A stretch of 64,000 nt of DNA from Cryptomeria japonica. Taxonomy: Eukaryota > Streptophyta > Pinopsida > Cupressales > Cupressaceae. Below the pieces are notes generated by a model. That model saw nothing but the letters and a program-made list of their open reading frames with translations, did not search any database and had not been told where the DNA came from. Made by a program: the position numbers and the translations under genes. Positions 10,753 through 21,474 of this stretch are shown here, one piece after another. Location of the stretch: contig NC_081413.1 of the NCBI RefSeq assembly GCF_030272615.1, positions 337,301,802 through 337,365,801 on the forward strand, read 5' to 3'. Positions within the stretch are counted from its first letter, which is position 1. Every line of letters starts with the position of its first letter.

Positions 10753-11533
10753 ATTAGAGTGCCATTAGTTTGCCAATTGAGAGAAATTTGGGGTTTTCAT
10801 TTTGGAGCTTTCTATTGAAGGTTTTTATTGGATCTTGTTAGGTCAAATATGCGGTCACCATTGGATTGAAAAGGTCCAAGAAAGTCAGCTTTGCCTTTTG
10901 TTTCATCCAAATCAGACTTCGGAGGACAAATCTAGAGGTATTTGAAGTTTGAAGTTGCAACGGAAATTTTCCAGAAATTATAATTTTGCAGACAATATTC
11001 AAATAGTGATATCTCACTCATCCAGACTCCTTTTTTTGATAATTTTATTTTGTTTTGGGTTATAATTTTGTAATCTGTACAGTGGTGCAAGATTTTTCTG
11101 TTTTTTGAATACAATTTTTCAAAAATCATAAAATCCCAATTTTTACAACTTTGGAGGCTTTATTTGGGCTCATATCGACTCCTTTTCAGGTGCCGTTTTT
11201 TTGAGAGTGCATAATTTTTTGTCTACTTTCAAAATCAGCCATTTGTTTGCAGTGATTGTTAGTAGAAATTGTACTTTTAGAATTTGGTCACTTTTTGGCC
11301 TATTTGGTACTTGTATTTTGCTTGGATCTCAGTTTAGATCACTAGCATTATTTGTTGAAGTCTCTTAGATCTCATTTTGAGAATTCGTAAATTGAAATCA
11401 GAAGTCCACTTTTCCTTGTTTTTCAAGTGGCCCATTGTATATGCACTAAGTATAAAGTGCCAAAATCACCATTTTGGGGGGGTGTCTTGTGTGATTGTGC
11501 CTCTCTCTATCTTGTGTTTTTTCATTTTTGGTG
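10753..11533 (+). other. Copia 5' leader
   Basis: About 780 bases separate the primer-binding site from the gag start. Stops occur in all frames and I see no conserved domain. It would hold packaging signals; none can be pinpointed. Confidence 0.45.
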
Positions 11534-12386
11534 CTATGGGTTCTCCTAAATTTCCACTTTTAACTCCTCATAATTATGCATCATGGAAGATTAAGGCATG
11601 GAGTAAACTAATGGAAAAAAGGACTCATTCATTATGTAAATGAAACTATTATAACACCACTTGATCCTAAGGCTGATCCTAATGCTCAAATTGAATGGCT
11701 TACTAAGAATGCTATGGCACTTGGAACTCTTAGAAAGTATGTATCAGATGACCTCATTTTTCACATTGATAAGTGTACCACAATTAAAGAGGCTTGGGAT
11801 AGTTTTGAGAAATTGTATGGTCAAGTTGATGAGATTAAGGGCTACAAGCTTGATAGTGACCTCACAACTTTGGATCCCAAGGATTTTGATACAATCCAAG
11901 ATTATGTCACAAAAGCAACTGAGTTAAGAGGAAAGCTAAATGATTGTGGAATTGACAAAAATGATGCTCAATTGGTTTATAGCTTGTTGGACAAGCTTCC
12001 TTCAGAGTATGCAGCCTTTGTATCTAGCTTTCACACCCATAGGTTAGCTCAAGGTTCCTCATACACTTCTCCCTCATTTGATTCATTCACGGAGATGTTG
12101 ATACTTGAGCAATCTAAGTTGACCATGATGGGGATTCTCAAATCTTCAAAGTCACAAGCGTTGGTGGCTAATAAAAGGAATCAAAGTAATCAAGGAAAAT
12201 GCAAGAATCAAAAGCAACCTAAGTCAAAACCACAACAAGATGGAGTACAATCTTCCTCTCCACAACAAGGTGATACACCATTCTCACCTAAGAGGAAATC
12301 TTATAAGGAATTTTTTTTTTTGTAGATATTGCAAGAAGTTAGGACATGATGAACATCATTATTATAAGAAGGATATTGATGAGTAG
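11534..12386 (+). pseudogene. Copia Gag, two frameshifts
   Basis: Gag forms the particle that carries the element RNA. Translation from ATG 11534 gives MGSPKFPLLTPHNYASWKIK, the usual Copia Gag opening (a tryptophan in NY..W). A run of six A at 11615-11620 breaks the frame; coding resumes in the 11714-12325 frame with KEAWDSFEKLYG and the LLDKLPSEYAAFVSS motif of UBN2-type Gag. A run of eleven T at 12311-12321 causes a second shift; then CRYCKKLGHDEHHYY gives a zinc knuckle (Cys-X2-Cys...Gly-His) whose last Cys is missing. A stop follows at 12384. Both shifts are at homopolymers, so sequencing error is possible for either. Confidence 0.85.
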
Positions 12387-12428
12387 AAGAATCTTCTTGA
12401 GAATAATAGAATCAACCTACCTTCTAGA

Positions 12429-13025
12429 ATGTCTACATCAGCTTCTTCTTCCAAGGATAAAGGAAAGGATCACTCTTTTGGGATAGATAAAGGAAAGGGA
12501 CAAGCTCTTTGTGCTACTACAAGTCCCGATTCAAGGAGATGGCTTCTAGATTTAGGGGCTTCTCATCATATGGCATCTTCGCAGTCTATGTTTTCTACAT
12601 TTGAGCCTTGCCACGTGCCGCAGATTTTGATGGACAATCATACATACATGGATTTGATTAGGAAAGGATCTATTTCCATTGGGGATAACTCCTTCAATGA
12701 TGTGTTGTGTGTACCCCACTTGACAAATAATCTTCTTTCCATCTACCAAATCACACATGGGGAAACTAGGAAAACTGTGGAGTTTACACCTGATTCAGTT
12801 ATCATTAGAGACTTGGAGAGTGGAGCTATCATTGCGATTGGGGTAGTTGATCATTCATCTCGGTTGTACTCTTTTTCAGATTTTGGTCCTATTGATGAGG
12901 TTGATTCTTCCTATGTTGATGATTCAAATTTTGAGAAGAACTTTGGGCATTTGAACTTGGGGATTCTCACAAGTGACCCCATTCTTGAGCCTTGCATTTC
13001 ATCTCCTTCTATTGATCTCACATGA
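12429..13025 (+). pseudogene. Copia protease and pre-integrase remnant
   Basis: This continues the frame of the zinc knuckle. It contains RWLLDLGASHHMAS, matching the Copia protease active site D-S-G-A-S with Ser replaced by Leu, then LCVPHLTNNLLSI and GVVDHSSRLYSF, conserved in the protease to GAG_pre-integrase stretch, and a residual FGHLNL. The frame ends at 13025, where an intact element would continue into integrase. The loss of everything downstream defines the non-autonomous form. Confidence 0.85.
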
Positions 13026-13955
13026 CCTATTGCACCTGATGATGTAGCTAGTGCGACAATTTTGCCTTCTTATGATTCAGTGCAGCAGGATATTTCATGT
13101 CTTCCAACTTTAGTTGATTGGGATGCCTACTTGACATAAATTGCAGGTTTGTTTGTGGAGTCCTGCATTACAGATTTGGGAGACACCATTGATGACATTC
13201 ATCTTCTCTTTGATGAAGATGATCCTTCTTCGATTGTTGCGAGGGATCACTTTGACTCTCTTGTGCATTATCTACATGATCAATCTTTAGAGGTTGACAT
13301 GATTATGGATACTTGTACAACACTTGGAGGAGGTCTCTTTATCTTTTGAGGAGACATATGAATCTTTGGACATTGTTCTACACTCATCTCCACTAGATAT
13401 TGGAGTGCCTTTTTCAGCAGTGTGGCACAGTTTACCACCTTTGGAGGGGGTACCTTTCAGCATCGACATGGAGACACTTGAGCAATTTTTAAAGATTCCT
13501 TTCATCATGAGTATTTTTGCTTCATCTTCCCTTCATGATTGGGGAGACTTTTTGGATACACCTTTGGTTTTGTTTCTTCCTAAGGGGAGGAATGTTGTTC
13601 GACGTTCATGGAGCAATTTCTTCATTCATCTTTGAGCTTCTATCATTGGTGCAGATTCCACATTGAGGGGGGGCTTCCTAGTCTCTCTTCTTCTTCTCTC
13701 ATTTGGGGGGGACTTTTTCCTCACATGGGGTTCTATCCTTCACATACTTCTATGAGAGTTCTTGGTATCTAGTTTTCATCTCTCTTTTGGAGGAGGGTTT
13801 TTTCCCATTGGGTTTTTCTCTCTTTCCCTGCTTTATGAGAGATTTCATTGCATTTGCATTTGTCCATGGGTACCTAACATGGCCTCATAGCCGGGACCCA
13901 TCTTGTATTGCTTAGTTGCATTGTAGACTTAAGTGCATTCCCCTAAGTTGCACTT
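13026..13955 (+). other. Copia interior after pol truncation, unknown origin
   Basis: Open segments 13149-13349 (66 aa, acidic, with LLFDEDDPSSIVARDHFDSL) and 13324-13635 (103 aa) overlap in different frames. I do not recognise either. Two runs of seven G (about 13667-13673 and 13705-13711) look like copies of the true polypurine tract. The last ~60 bp resemble the normal 3' leader of plant Copia elements. Confidence 0.45.
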
Positions 13956-13964
13956 AAGGGGGGG
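13956..13964 (+). other. Copia polypurine tract
   Basis: AAGGGGGGG lies directly before the TGTTGG start of the 3' LTR, the expected place for plus-strand priming. Confidence 0.9.
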
Positions 13965-14401
13965 TGTTGGTGTAAATAATTATTCATCTTGGATATTATA
14001 CACCTTACTTAAGTTTACTTAGGAAATGCATTTCATAGTAGTTTGGGTATGAGAAACTTGGGTGTTTGTGCCACATTGGGATAGTGTGTGTAGGAGAATT
14101 TCCACCTTTTATGGTGTGATCTTGTTGTTACACTCCACATTCAGTGGGTGATCCACCTCATATGGAATATTATATTGTTTCTCCTACCTACCCTTGTTTC
14201 TTATTGAGCCACATGTCATGTTTGTGTGCTCACATATCCATATAGCCTTGCCTACACAAGGAGGCTCATATTCATTGTATGTAACAATTGATGATCCAGT
14301 TGATCAGTATCATCTAGATAGAATATAGTTTATTTCTGTCATCTATTTTGTCTCTCTTATTTGTGCTTTCCATTGCCTCTTGATCTTGGCAAAATCTCAC
14401 A
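13965..14401 (+). repeat. 3' LTR of nested Copia (437 bp)
   Basis: TGTTGGTG...CTCACA; direct repeat of 10299-10739, followed by the target duplication GTTAG. Confidence 0.95.
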
Positions 14402-15005
14402 GTTAGGCCTATTGGGTTGATAAGGAGCTTGATATGGGGCTTGATACCTTTGATTTTGGTTCTGATTTTTCTTGAGGTTCACCAATTCATTGCCAAAATT
14501 TTGCATAGTCTGCTGGATTTGTTGAGTTGCTTCAACATTATTTATAAACATCTCTTGTAATGTTGTAGTTGCTTTGACGAGTCTGCTACAACACTATTTT
14601 GTTTTGCCTATTGTTGTAGTTCCTCCTTTGATTCTGAGCATCAACTTGGTAGTTAGGCCTACTGGGTTGATAAGGAGCTTGATTCCTTTGATTTTGGTTT
14701 TGCTTTTTCTTGAGGTTCACCAATTCATTGCCAACATTTTGCATAGTCTGCTAGATTTGTTGAGTTGCTTCAAAATTCTTTATAAACATCTCTTGTAACG
14801 TCTGTAGTTGCTTTGACGAGTCTGCTACAACACTATTTCGAACATAATTTTGAAAACCTAGTGCTGGAACAACAGGTATTGCAGCTATAGGGGGTACTTG
14901 TAAAGGCATCAATGGCTGTATATCAAGAAAAATAGGCATAGGAGGCCTAGGGGGCAATTTTACTAGCTTGTATAAGGCTATTTTCTGCTTTAATAGATAT
15001 ATCAT
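14402..15005 (-). pseudogene. Gypsy Gag middle region, duplicated and frameshifted
   Basis: The minus-strand frames 14751-15005 and 14357-14551 encode a proline-rich linker (PPRPPMPIF, PPIAAIPVVPALG) and twice the segment EATQQIQQTM...NELVNLKKNQNQNQR, ending in a Gln-Ala-Pro-Tyr repeat. The region continues Gag from 14947-15789 after a one-base frame change near 14950-14960, and continues to 10298 across the Copia insertion. The duplication is described separately. A stop follows the first ATQQI. Confidence 0.75.
14407..14838. repeat. Tandem duplication of about 250 bp in Gypsy gag
   Basis: Copy A consists of 10243-10298 plus 14407-14600 (250 bp, split by the Copia element); copy B is 14601-14838 (238 bp). 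The 12-bp difference is a short internal repeat (the second QAPY unit) present only in copy A. Since the Copia element sits inside copy A, the duplication is older than that insertion. Confidence 0.85.
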
Positions 15006-15789
15006 AAGCTATTGGTAATGTAACCCCACCCATAGATTGAATCATAACAACAATATAGCTATTTAAAGTTCTCAAATAATATAAAAATTCATGTTTAGGA
15101 GAGGGTTTTACCATTGTAGGAATTCTATTCCAGGTTCGCTCAAAATGGTAATTGAAATCAGTCATCTGCTCAACCAATGATAGGTGATCCGATTTATCTG
15201 CAAATTGCTTTGTTAGCTTATCACCCAAATCATCCCAATCAATTACTGAATTAATTTGCAAACCCTTGAACCATTGTAGTGCTTTTCCTTTGAATGATGC
15301 TGCCAGTAGCCTGAGTGCCACATTCTCTTGGGTTATATGGTGAACTGCACTTAGAGATGCTATATCTCTTATGTGCTCAATGGGTGTAACGTGGTCTTCG
15401 CCAGTGAAACTAGGAAGAATTTTTAGAGCTCCTCCTGGTATAGGATCATGTTGGGTCAAATTCAAAGGGCTGCCTCCATTGAAGGGTACAAAAGCATGTG
15501 CTCTTGGTACGACCATTGGAAATACTAGAGGATTTACTGGTGGATTTTGGGTAATAGATGGCCAAATTGGAACAGTTACAAAAAGAGGATTTATGCGGGT
15601 AGCAAAATTGGGTTGAGAATAATTAGGTAGAGGAGAAGAATTAGACAGAAGATTAAGATCTGGAGTTTCAAGAAAAACTTCAACTGACGAACTTTCTGGA
15701 AACTCAACTGCTGAATTTGTTGCTCTTTCTGTCTTTTTCATTGTCTTTGACCTTCTCTGTGATGGTGGTATCTCAATATGCTCAACCAA
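14947..15789 (-). CDS. Gypsy Gag N-terminal and capsid domain
   Basis: The 280-codon open frame contains the Retrotrans_gag signature: RLLAASFKGKALQWFKGLQ near residues 165-185 followed by WDDLGDKLTKQFADK. This is the capsid-forming domain of plant Gypsy Gag. The N-terminal 110 residues are Pro/Asn-rich. The frame opens at a TTG (15787-15789), so the real start is unclear; an ATG about 30-40 bp upstream is in another frame or followed by a stop. It ends at a frameshift into the proline-rich linker. Confidence 0.85.
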   Translation of the reverse strand: MVEHIEIPPSQRRSKTMKKTERATNSAVEFPESSSVEVFLETPDLNLLSNSSPLPNYSQPNFATRINPLFVTVPIWPSITQNPPVNPLVFPMVVPRAHAFVPFNGGSPLNLTQHDPIPGGALKILPSFTGEDHVTPIEHIRDIASLSAVHHITQENVALRLLAASFKGKALQWFKGLQINSVIDWDDLGDKLTKQFADKSDHLSLVEQMTDFNYHFERTWNRIPTMVKPSPKHEFLYYLRTLNSYIVVMIQSMGGVTLPIAYDISIKAENSLIQASKIAP

Positions 15790-15969
15790 ATCCTCGCTCT
15801 ATCTGGTTTGATACTTTTTCATATGCTATTAAGACCTGTTCTGCACATAGAACTAGAAAATAGAGTCGCCAGGTACTTATAAAAATAACCTCAATAGGCT
15901 GAAATACTGTTGTGAATAGAAAAATAACAACAAAAATGGAGTTTGTTTGAGCTGTAACAACTCAAACGC

Positions 15970-15987
15970 GTCCCACCAGGTGTGCCA
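15970..15987 (-). other. Primer-binding site of the Gypsy element
   Basis: Read on the minus strand the sequence is TGGCACACCTGGTGGGAC, seven bases beyond the LTR end at 15995. TGG is the complement of the tRNA CCA end. I cannot assign the tRNA from memory. Confidence 0.6.
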
Positions 15988-15994
15988 AAATTTT

Positions 15995-17808
15995 TGTCAC
16001 CGAGGATTACACCTGTGATGCGAAGTGCGAAACCAAGCAATTCTGTGAAACATGGAAACACCTTCGAGCCTATGGATTGCTCAAAATGAAGGTGAATCTC
16101 TTGTAAATACTATTGATAATAAAAAGGGATAGAAAGGGATAGAAAGCTTACATGTAATGAAAATCTATTCTAATGAAGGCGATGCATCAAATATCTTATC
16201 TGAGATCTGCAACCTGCTTAACTCACAAAACCTTCAACAAATAACCCTGATTGCTTCACAACTCAATTGAACATGTAGATGCATAAAAATTTCCTAGAAA
16301 GGGATGAATTTAATGCATGCATGAAGGAAAACAACAAGTTTTCACAACTTCCAGCAATTAAAATCAACTAACACAAACTAGAACCTGCAACTAACACGTA
16401 TCTCTTTGCACCACAAATTGATTGAATGAGATAAATTAGAGGATAAAAATCACAGGAAATAATCAAATCATTCATTCAATAAATAATACAAGAAGTACCA
16501 AAAAGGAAATCTGATGTTATATTACTAAAAATAAAGGAATGCTGTTGTTACAAAAACCTCAAATACTGCTGAGCTATAATGCTTTTTTGCAAAAATGTGT
16601 ATGCAAAAAAAAAAGAACCAGAGGGAAAAAAGAAGGAGAGAAGGAATATACAGAAATCATGATGAATCCCCTTCAAAACCCTAAAAATGACTGCAAGATC
16701 TGCATGAGAAAAAGCCTTGGGTGAATTTGCCCAAAAATGGCATAAAAACTCATGCACAATACTGTAAATAATAATCTTTACTGCTCAAAAGGACTGCCAC
16801 TGATCCTTCTGTTTAAAAATCTGCATGTCCAAATGCAAAAAATAGCTATCCCCATGTGAAAGTTGCATGATGAACTGAACTGTGACTATATTAAAAAGAA
16901 ATCCTACTGAGAAAATCTTATGCATTTCCTGTCAACTGCTCTCCGTGTTGAAAATTTCTATTAAAATGGTTGTGGAAATGATCTCCCTATTTTGCGAGCT
17001 TTCCAATGGTATGTAACACTTGCATATTCAGACAATCAATAAGCATCTGCATTAATTTTTCATGAAGAAATCATCTCCTTGCTTGGCGGGCTTTTCACCT
17101 TTCAAACAACCAGTTCTGAGGCCACCATGCAATTTTTTATTGCTAGCCACTGGATTTCCTGTATTAACCATGGCCGCTTGCATTAAATTTTTGTTTAATT
17201 TATAGTGGGCCTCACCGTTTGTCGCCAAATCTGTATGATTATCCATCGAGCAATTTTCCACTACGGTATGTCAACCACCGTTTGATCTGTCGGGAACCTG
17301 CTTGATTTGATCAACCTGCTCGAGTGTTATCCTCGCTTGAGTCAACTGTTTGATAGGTTCCATCATAACATCAGGGTAACATCCAAACAGGGTTATCGAT
17401 ACTCGATGACTACACCAACTTGTTGCACTTTCTATCGGGTCATCGACGTAACATCAACATGGGGCTTCCGATACCCGATGACTTCCTTGATCTCTTTCGC
17501 ACTTTCTCCTGCATTGATTCACAGTTTCCCTACACTGCTTCGCACTTTCCATCGGGTCATTAGGATATCATCAAACCTGCTACTTCGATGTCCGATGACT
17601 TCTGCATTGTTTCACACTTTCTATCGCTCCTTCCATCGGGCCTTCGGGATAACATCAAATCTGCTACTCCGATGTCCGATGGCTTCCCGCATTGTTGCAC
17701 ACTTTCTCTTGCACTTTTTGGGACAACATCAATATGTGTCTTCCCGATGTTTGATGGACCTAGGCTCACCTTGTCGCCAAGTTGCGGTGATAACCCGGCT
17801 AGCAACTT
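15995..17808 (-). repeat. 5' LTR of the Gypsy element, outer end missing
   Basis: Direct repeat of 3149-4996 with scattered substitutions and lacking a 35-bp segment. Similarity stops near 17808; the 65 bp that complete the lower LTR are absent, and unrelated sequence follows. Thus the element's U3 start has been deleted or replaced. Confidence 0.85.
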
Positions 17809-18829
17809 TTCCTTGCACCTTGGCGACAACCATTATATCTTTTTGGCTGACCGTTGGATGCAATGAATCTGCTTGATCTTTACCCTTAGTCTTTTCGGTC
17901 TGATGCAAAATTTGGGTCACCTTGAGATGTGTGCAAGCACAAGGTCCACCAGGCTAGGAGCTGCCTCTTTCCAAAAGCTTTCAAGCTTTTGACGCTTGAT
18001 ATGTGTGCGACTTTACAATTAAACAGTGAAGAGTTCCTCCGCACTACCAATGTGGGATAAGTGCTTTTCACAACCCCTGCTGTTGTATGTGGCCTGCACC
18101 TGAGTGTTAGTCATGAAAACCTCTGAGCCTTTCTTTGCCACTTCTTCATCAGGCAGAAAGTGAATTCAACATTCTTAAATCAGCACGCTGAGCTCAACCT
18201 CTTCAGGAGCCCATTTTAACCCACATGCTGTATTGCTTTTCCTGTATCTACACATGAAGAAAACAAGCTAGACAAAAAACATGTATTTCTGATTTTTTGC
18301 TCATGATTTGGCCTTTTCAATATGAATGAATGCAAGGCTTCATTAGGGCACCAAATTTGGCATGTGCAAAATTTTGGTAACAGTTATCCTGGACAATTTT
18401 TTGATGACCCCCATGATGCCGCGGGACAACTTTCTGTGTCTAGCCTCTTTGAAGTTTTATCCCAGAGCACCGACTGCGGGGAAACATTGAGGGTTTAAGA
18501 ACGTGGCATGGGGCTAGTCCTTAGGACCTAGTGAATACTTAGACATTAATAGAAGGCCATAACCAAGACACATCATTTTCAAGGGAAACCGGCCCGACAA
18601 AAGGCTCTAACACTCAGGGTCGATAAAAGAACGACACAGACCCCTCGACATAGCAACTTAAGAACTGGGAACCACCAGTAGCCAGTCAAGTTAAAATTAG
18701 AATAGCACCCAAGAAAAAATAAAATCTTTGGGACAAGGAGAAACCCATCCCCTTAAACCCTAAACCCTAAGATTTTTCATAGGTCTTACACGCTACCCAA
18801 GGAAGGAAAAAACCATTCCAACAGAAGGA
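17809..18829. other. Unassigned DNA between Gypsy and LTR-C
   Basis: No coding domain. Near 17819-17829 CTTGGCGACAA is the inverse of TTGTCGCCAAG at 17771-17781, a possible stem across the truncated LTR end. GGGACAACTTT and TTATCCCAGAGCACC (18382-18470) resemble the motif cluster at 2760-3115. AAACCCTAAACCCTAA at 18755-18770 is a telo-box-like word. Confidence 0.4.
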
Positions 18830-19710
18830 AAGGGTTTGAAATTTTGTTTGTGTAAATGGAAATTTCTTGTTGGGTTTATTTTTAAATTTCTCCTATTGAG
18901 TCTTAGGAAATGAATTATTGATTAAATTTGGGTTGAGAATTGTTAAATTTCCAAAAACTTTATTTCCATGGGACTAGCCTTTAGGAAGAACTTATTTGCC
19001 AAAAAATTTGGTGGTTTGCTGTTTATTAATTTTTGAGTTTTTGTCTGGTAAATTTTTTTTACCTCTTTGTGTTTACATCATAGAGAAGAGGGAAATAAAA
19101 TTTTAATTTATAGTTTTATTGAGGGGTTATGCTGTTAAATGGGGAGCCACAACCTTGGTTGTGGCTTCCCTACATGCCGTGGGCAGCCACAATGTGACCC
19201 TCCCCCACATTCCATGAGGAGCCACGGGTTGTGGGGTGGACCACCGCGTGGTCCCCACACACCCTTCCCATTGGATGTGTTTTAAAAAATATGATATTGT
19301 TTTTAATTTCAGTTTGATGGAAAAAAATATTAGATTTATATTATATATGATTTTTATATGTATATATATAAACTTGGAAATTTTGAAAACTTGGTCAATT
19401 GTGAATTATAAGGAGAGAAAATAAATATTTATTCTGTAATAAACGATGGCGTTGTTTCATTTCTGATTGTCTTTGTATTTAAGTTATATTGCAAGTCTTT
19501 TATTATATGTGGAAATTAGACATTTTGTGTTGTCTTTTCTTTTTGTTCATGTCTCGTGAGTAGACTGTATTTTGCTAGTTGGTTAAACCTATACGCAAGG
19601 ACTTGTATGACCAAGTGTTTTCTCAGTTGTTTTGAACTCCCTTTGTAAATTGGCTTTGGTACTCTTGCCTTGGAGTTGTTTTGGGAATTTTGTGTGGTGT
19701 CATAAGGAAA
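18830..19710 (+). repeat. LTR-C, left part (cut by CACTA)
   Basis: AT-rich sequence with a self-complementary GC-rich island (about 19139-19262: repeated GGGAGCCAC and CCACGG words) then an AT-rich TATATA stretch, the same order as LTR-A and LTR-B. Its last bases, GTGTCATAAGGAAA, join in register with 45466 onward when compared with LTR-B near 56860-56885, proving that the CACTA element is inserted in it. The left edge is not defined: I find neither the TGTAATGCCCC start nor the GACTCCACC block. Confidence 0.65.
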
Positions 19711-19743
19711 CACTAGTACATTTGGAGCGGTTTTCCGATGAGC
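19711..19743 (+). repeat. Left CACTA terminal inverted repeat
   Basis: Identical over the first 18 bases and at 29 of 33 positions to the complement of 45430-45462. Confidence 0.95.
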
Positions 19744-20510
19744 TATGGGATTTCTTTTGTTTTGTCGGATTAATTTATTTATTTTTTAAAAAAATTACCT
19801 CATGTTCGTCGGAATTCTGACATGTTAAAATTTCACGTTAGAATTCAGATGAAAAACTGATGAACATCTCCGACTGGATATGGGATTTCTTTTGCTTTGT
19901 CGGATTAGTTTTTTTAAAAAAAAGTATACCCTGTGTTCCTCAGAATTCAGATGTGTTGAAATTTCACATCGGCATCCCGATGAACGCGGATTTTACTTGT
20001 TGATAAACATATGTTGGTCCAATGATTTTCATAGCCTCTTGATTTATTCTTACTCATGGAGATAACATTAGCCGATGACCTCTCTTCCTACTGATCGCTG
20101 CAAGTTATCCTGCTACCCTCATTGGGCATCGAGATATGTTAAAATGTGTTCAAGTGATGGGCATAATTTCCTTGATGTCTTTTCCCTCGACGTAGCTCCT
20201 CCTGATACATTATGTCTCCTCAGTATAATCTTTGACCCTTTATCGCCATAACCTTTGCCGATGCGTTTTACTTTTGCCAGTGTCCAGCGGGATAAGTCTT
20301 ACCGATAGCATCATCGGCTACTGACAATACAATATTTCTCCATTTTTTCTAGTGTCCATTCTACTAATTGACTTTATTAGTGTATTCCATCCCGATCACA
20401 TGCTTCTACTTTTGTGTTACCATCGGGTTGACTTTTGCTGATATTTTAGATTTCATATTTGACTTCGGAATTCTGACGAACATGAGGTATTAAAAAAAAA
20501 GTAATTACAT
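19744..20510 (+). repeat. Left subterminal region of the CACTA
   Basis: Contains two diverged copies of a TGGGATTTCTTTTG...GTCGGATTA block (19746-19790 and 19875-19910) and repeated CCGATG/CATCGG words. 19990-20460 is inversely similar to the right end (44490-45250) and directly similar to 35392-35840. In En/Spm, TnpA binds repeated subterminal motifs; these words are the candidates. Confidence 0.8.
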
Positions 20511-21474
20511 ACCATCATTATACGCGGGCTCAGGGTGCGAAAATTGGGAGGAAGTGGACACAATTATTGTAGATAGATGCTCGAAAACAACTGTACAAGA
20601 GGTTGGTCCTTTCATTCATGCCATCAAGATTTTTTTGCAAGTTCCTTTGCTTTTCTTGCATTCTCTTGTTCATTTTATTTTCAGTTGTAACCAGCTTTAA
20701 TTCCTGGTAAATGGCCCCATAGAATAGTAGGGCCTTTTCTTTCAGTTTGAATGAATTGGAATTTAATTTCAATTTGAATAAAATGGCCCTATAATTCTAT
20801 GGCCTTTTCTTTTTGGGTTGGCTAGATCTTATAAGTTTACTTTTGGTTTTTGCATTTGTCTGAAAAAATTCCATAAAAAGAGGTTCCTAATGCCTCCCTT
20901 TATAATAGTAGGGGCATGAGATTGCATTATGTCTTTATTCCTATAGAAAGAACCGATTGCATGAGATTGTATTCTATCTGTATTCCTATAGTAAGAATAG
21001 ATGGGCATATCCCTTGCCCAGATGGTGAACTGTCTAGATCATCTATATTCCTATAGCAAGAACAAGAACAATAAGAAGGGGGGAGCCTAGGCAAAGGGCA
21101 AATAAGTGGGGAGCTAGGTCATATAGGTGGGTAGCCTCCATAGCTTCTTCCCCAGCCTTCTCCTCCTTGTGTAGGGACAAAAAAGTCAGGTGATTTGGAG
21201 CTGCCCCTACTGGGGCCTCAGTTCCTCTCTACATAAGTCCTAAGTTATTTTGTTAAGAAAATTTCGACCAAATTATTAGCTCGAATTCCCTTGCCAAATA
21301 GTAAGGCGTTAACAACTAGTAGTCAAATTGTGAACAAATTCTTAGTTCAAATCAACTTTAATTCTGTTGCCAAATAGTAGGGCGTTAACAACTTGTTCAT
21401 TTTGTTTAATGGTATCCTCTTTGGAAAAATATGGATCCTCAACCTCCTTAACCTCTCCATTATGTGGCTTCCAG
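20511..21474. other. CACTA internal spacer
   Basis: No recognised coding domain. TTGCCAAATAGTAAGGCGTT occurs in near-identical form at about 21290 and 21370. A minus-strand 80-aa frame (20530-20772) shows no motif that I know. This may be part of the captured sequence next to the SPT6 fragment. Confidence 0.4.

Larger units (their letters stand above)
10299..14401 (+). mobile_element. Non-autonomous Copia element nested in Gypsy gag
   Basis: Two near-identical LTRs (10299-10739 and 13965-14401) flank a short interior. The element is bounded by a perfect 5-bp duplication, GTTAG at 10294-10298 and 14402-14406, so insertion into the Gypsy gag is proven by sequence. The interior has a tRNA-Met-type primer-binding site, a Copia gag and the start of pol up to protease and a remnant of the pre-integrase region, but no integrase core, RT or RNase H. 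I counted 11 substitutions and two small indels between the LTRs over about 437 bp (about 2.5 percent). It is opposite in orientation to its host element. It must use another element's enzymes to move. Confidence 0.93.
3149..17808 (-). mobile_element. Tat-lineage Ty3/Gypsy retrotransposon, interrupted by Copia
   Basis: Two long direct repeats (3149-5061 and 15995-17808) flank minus-strand gag, protease, an extra RNase H, reverse transcriptase, a second RNase H and integrase segments, the Ty3/Gypsy order RT-RNaseH-IN. A primer-binding-like site lies next to the upper repeat and a purine tract next to the lower one, so transcription ran from high to low coordinates. An RNase HI domain of the plant archaeal-like type and an integrase tail with a G-D-L-V-F-K-W and NG-x-HLK pattern point to the Tat clade. 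Without the nested Copia the element is about 10.5 kb. Multiple frameshifts and stops make it non-functional. The upper LTR lacks about 65 bp of the outer end seen in the lower one, and I could not find a matching target duplication (left flank ATTGT), so the right border is uncertain. Confidence 0.85.

Noticed and set aside
18755-18770. Telomere-like AAACCCTAAACCCTAA
   Set aside because: Only about two units; this is a telo-box-sized word and not an interstitial telomere array.
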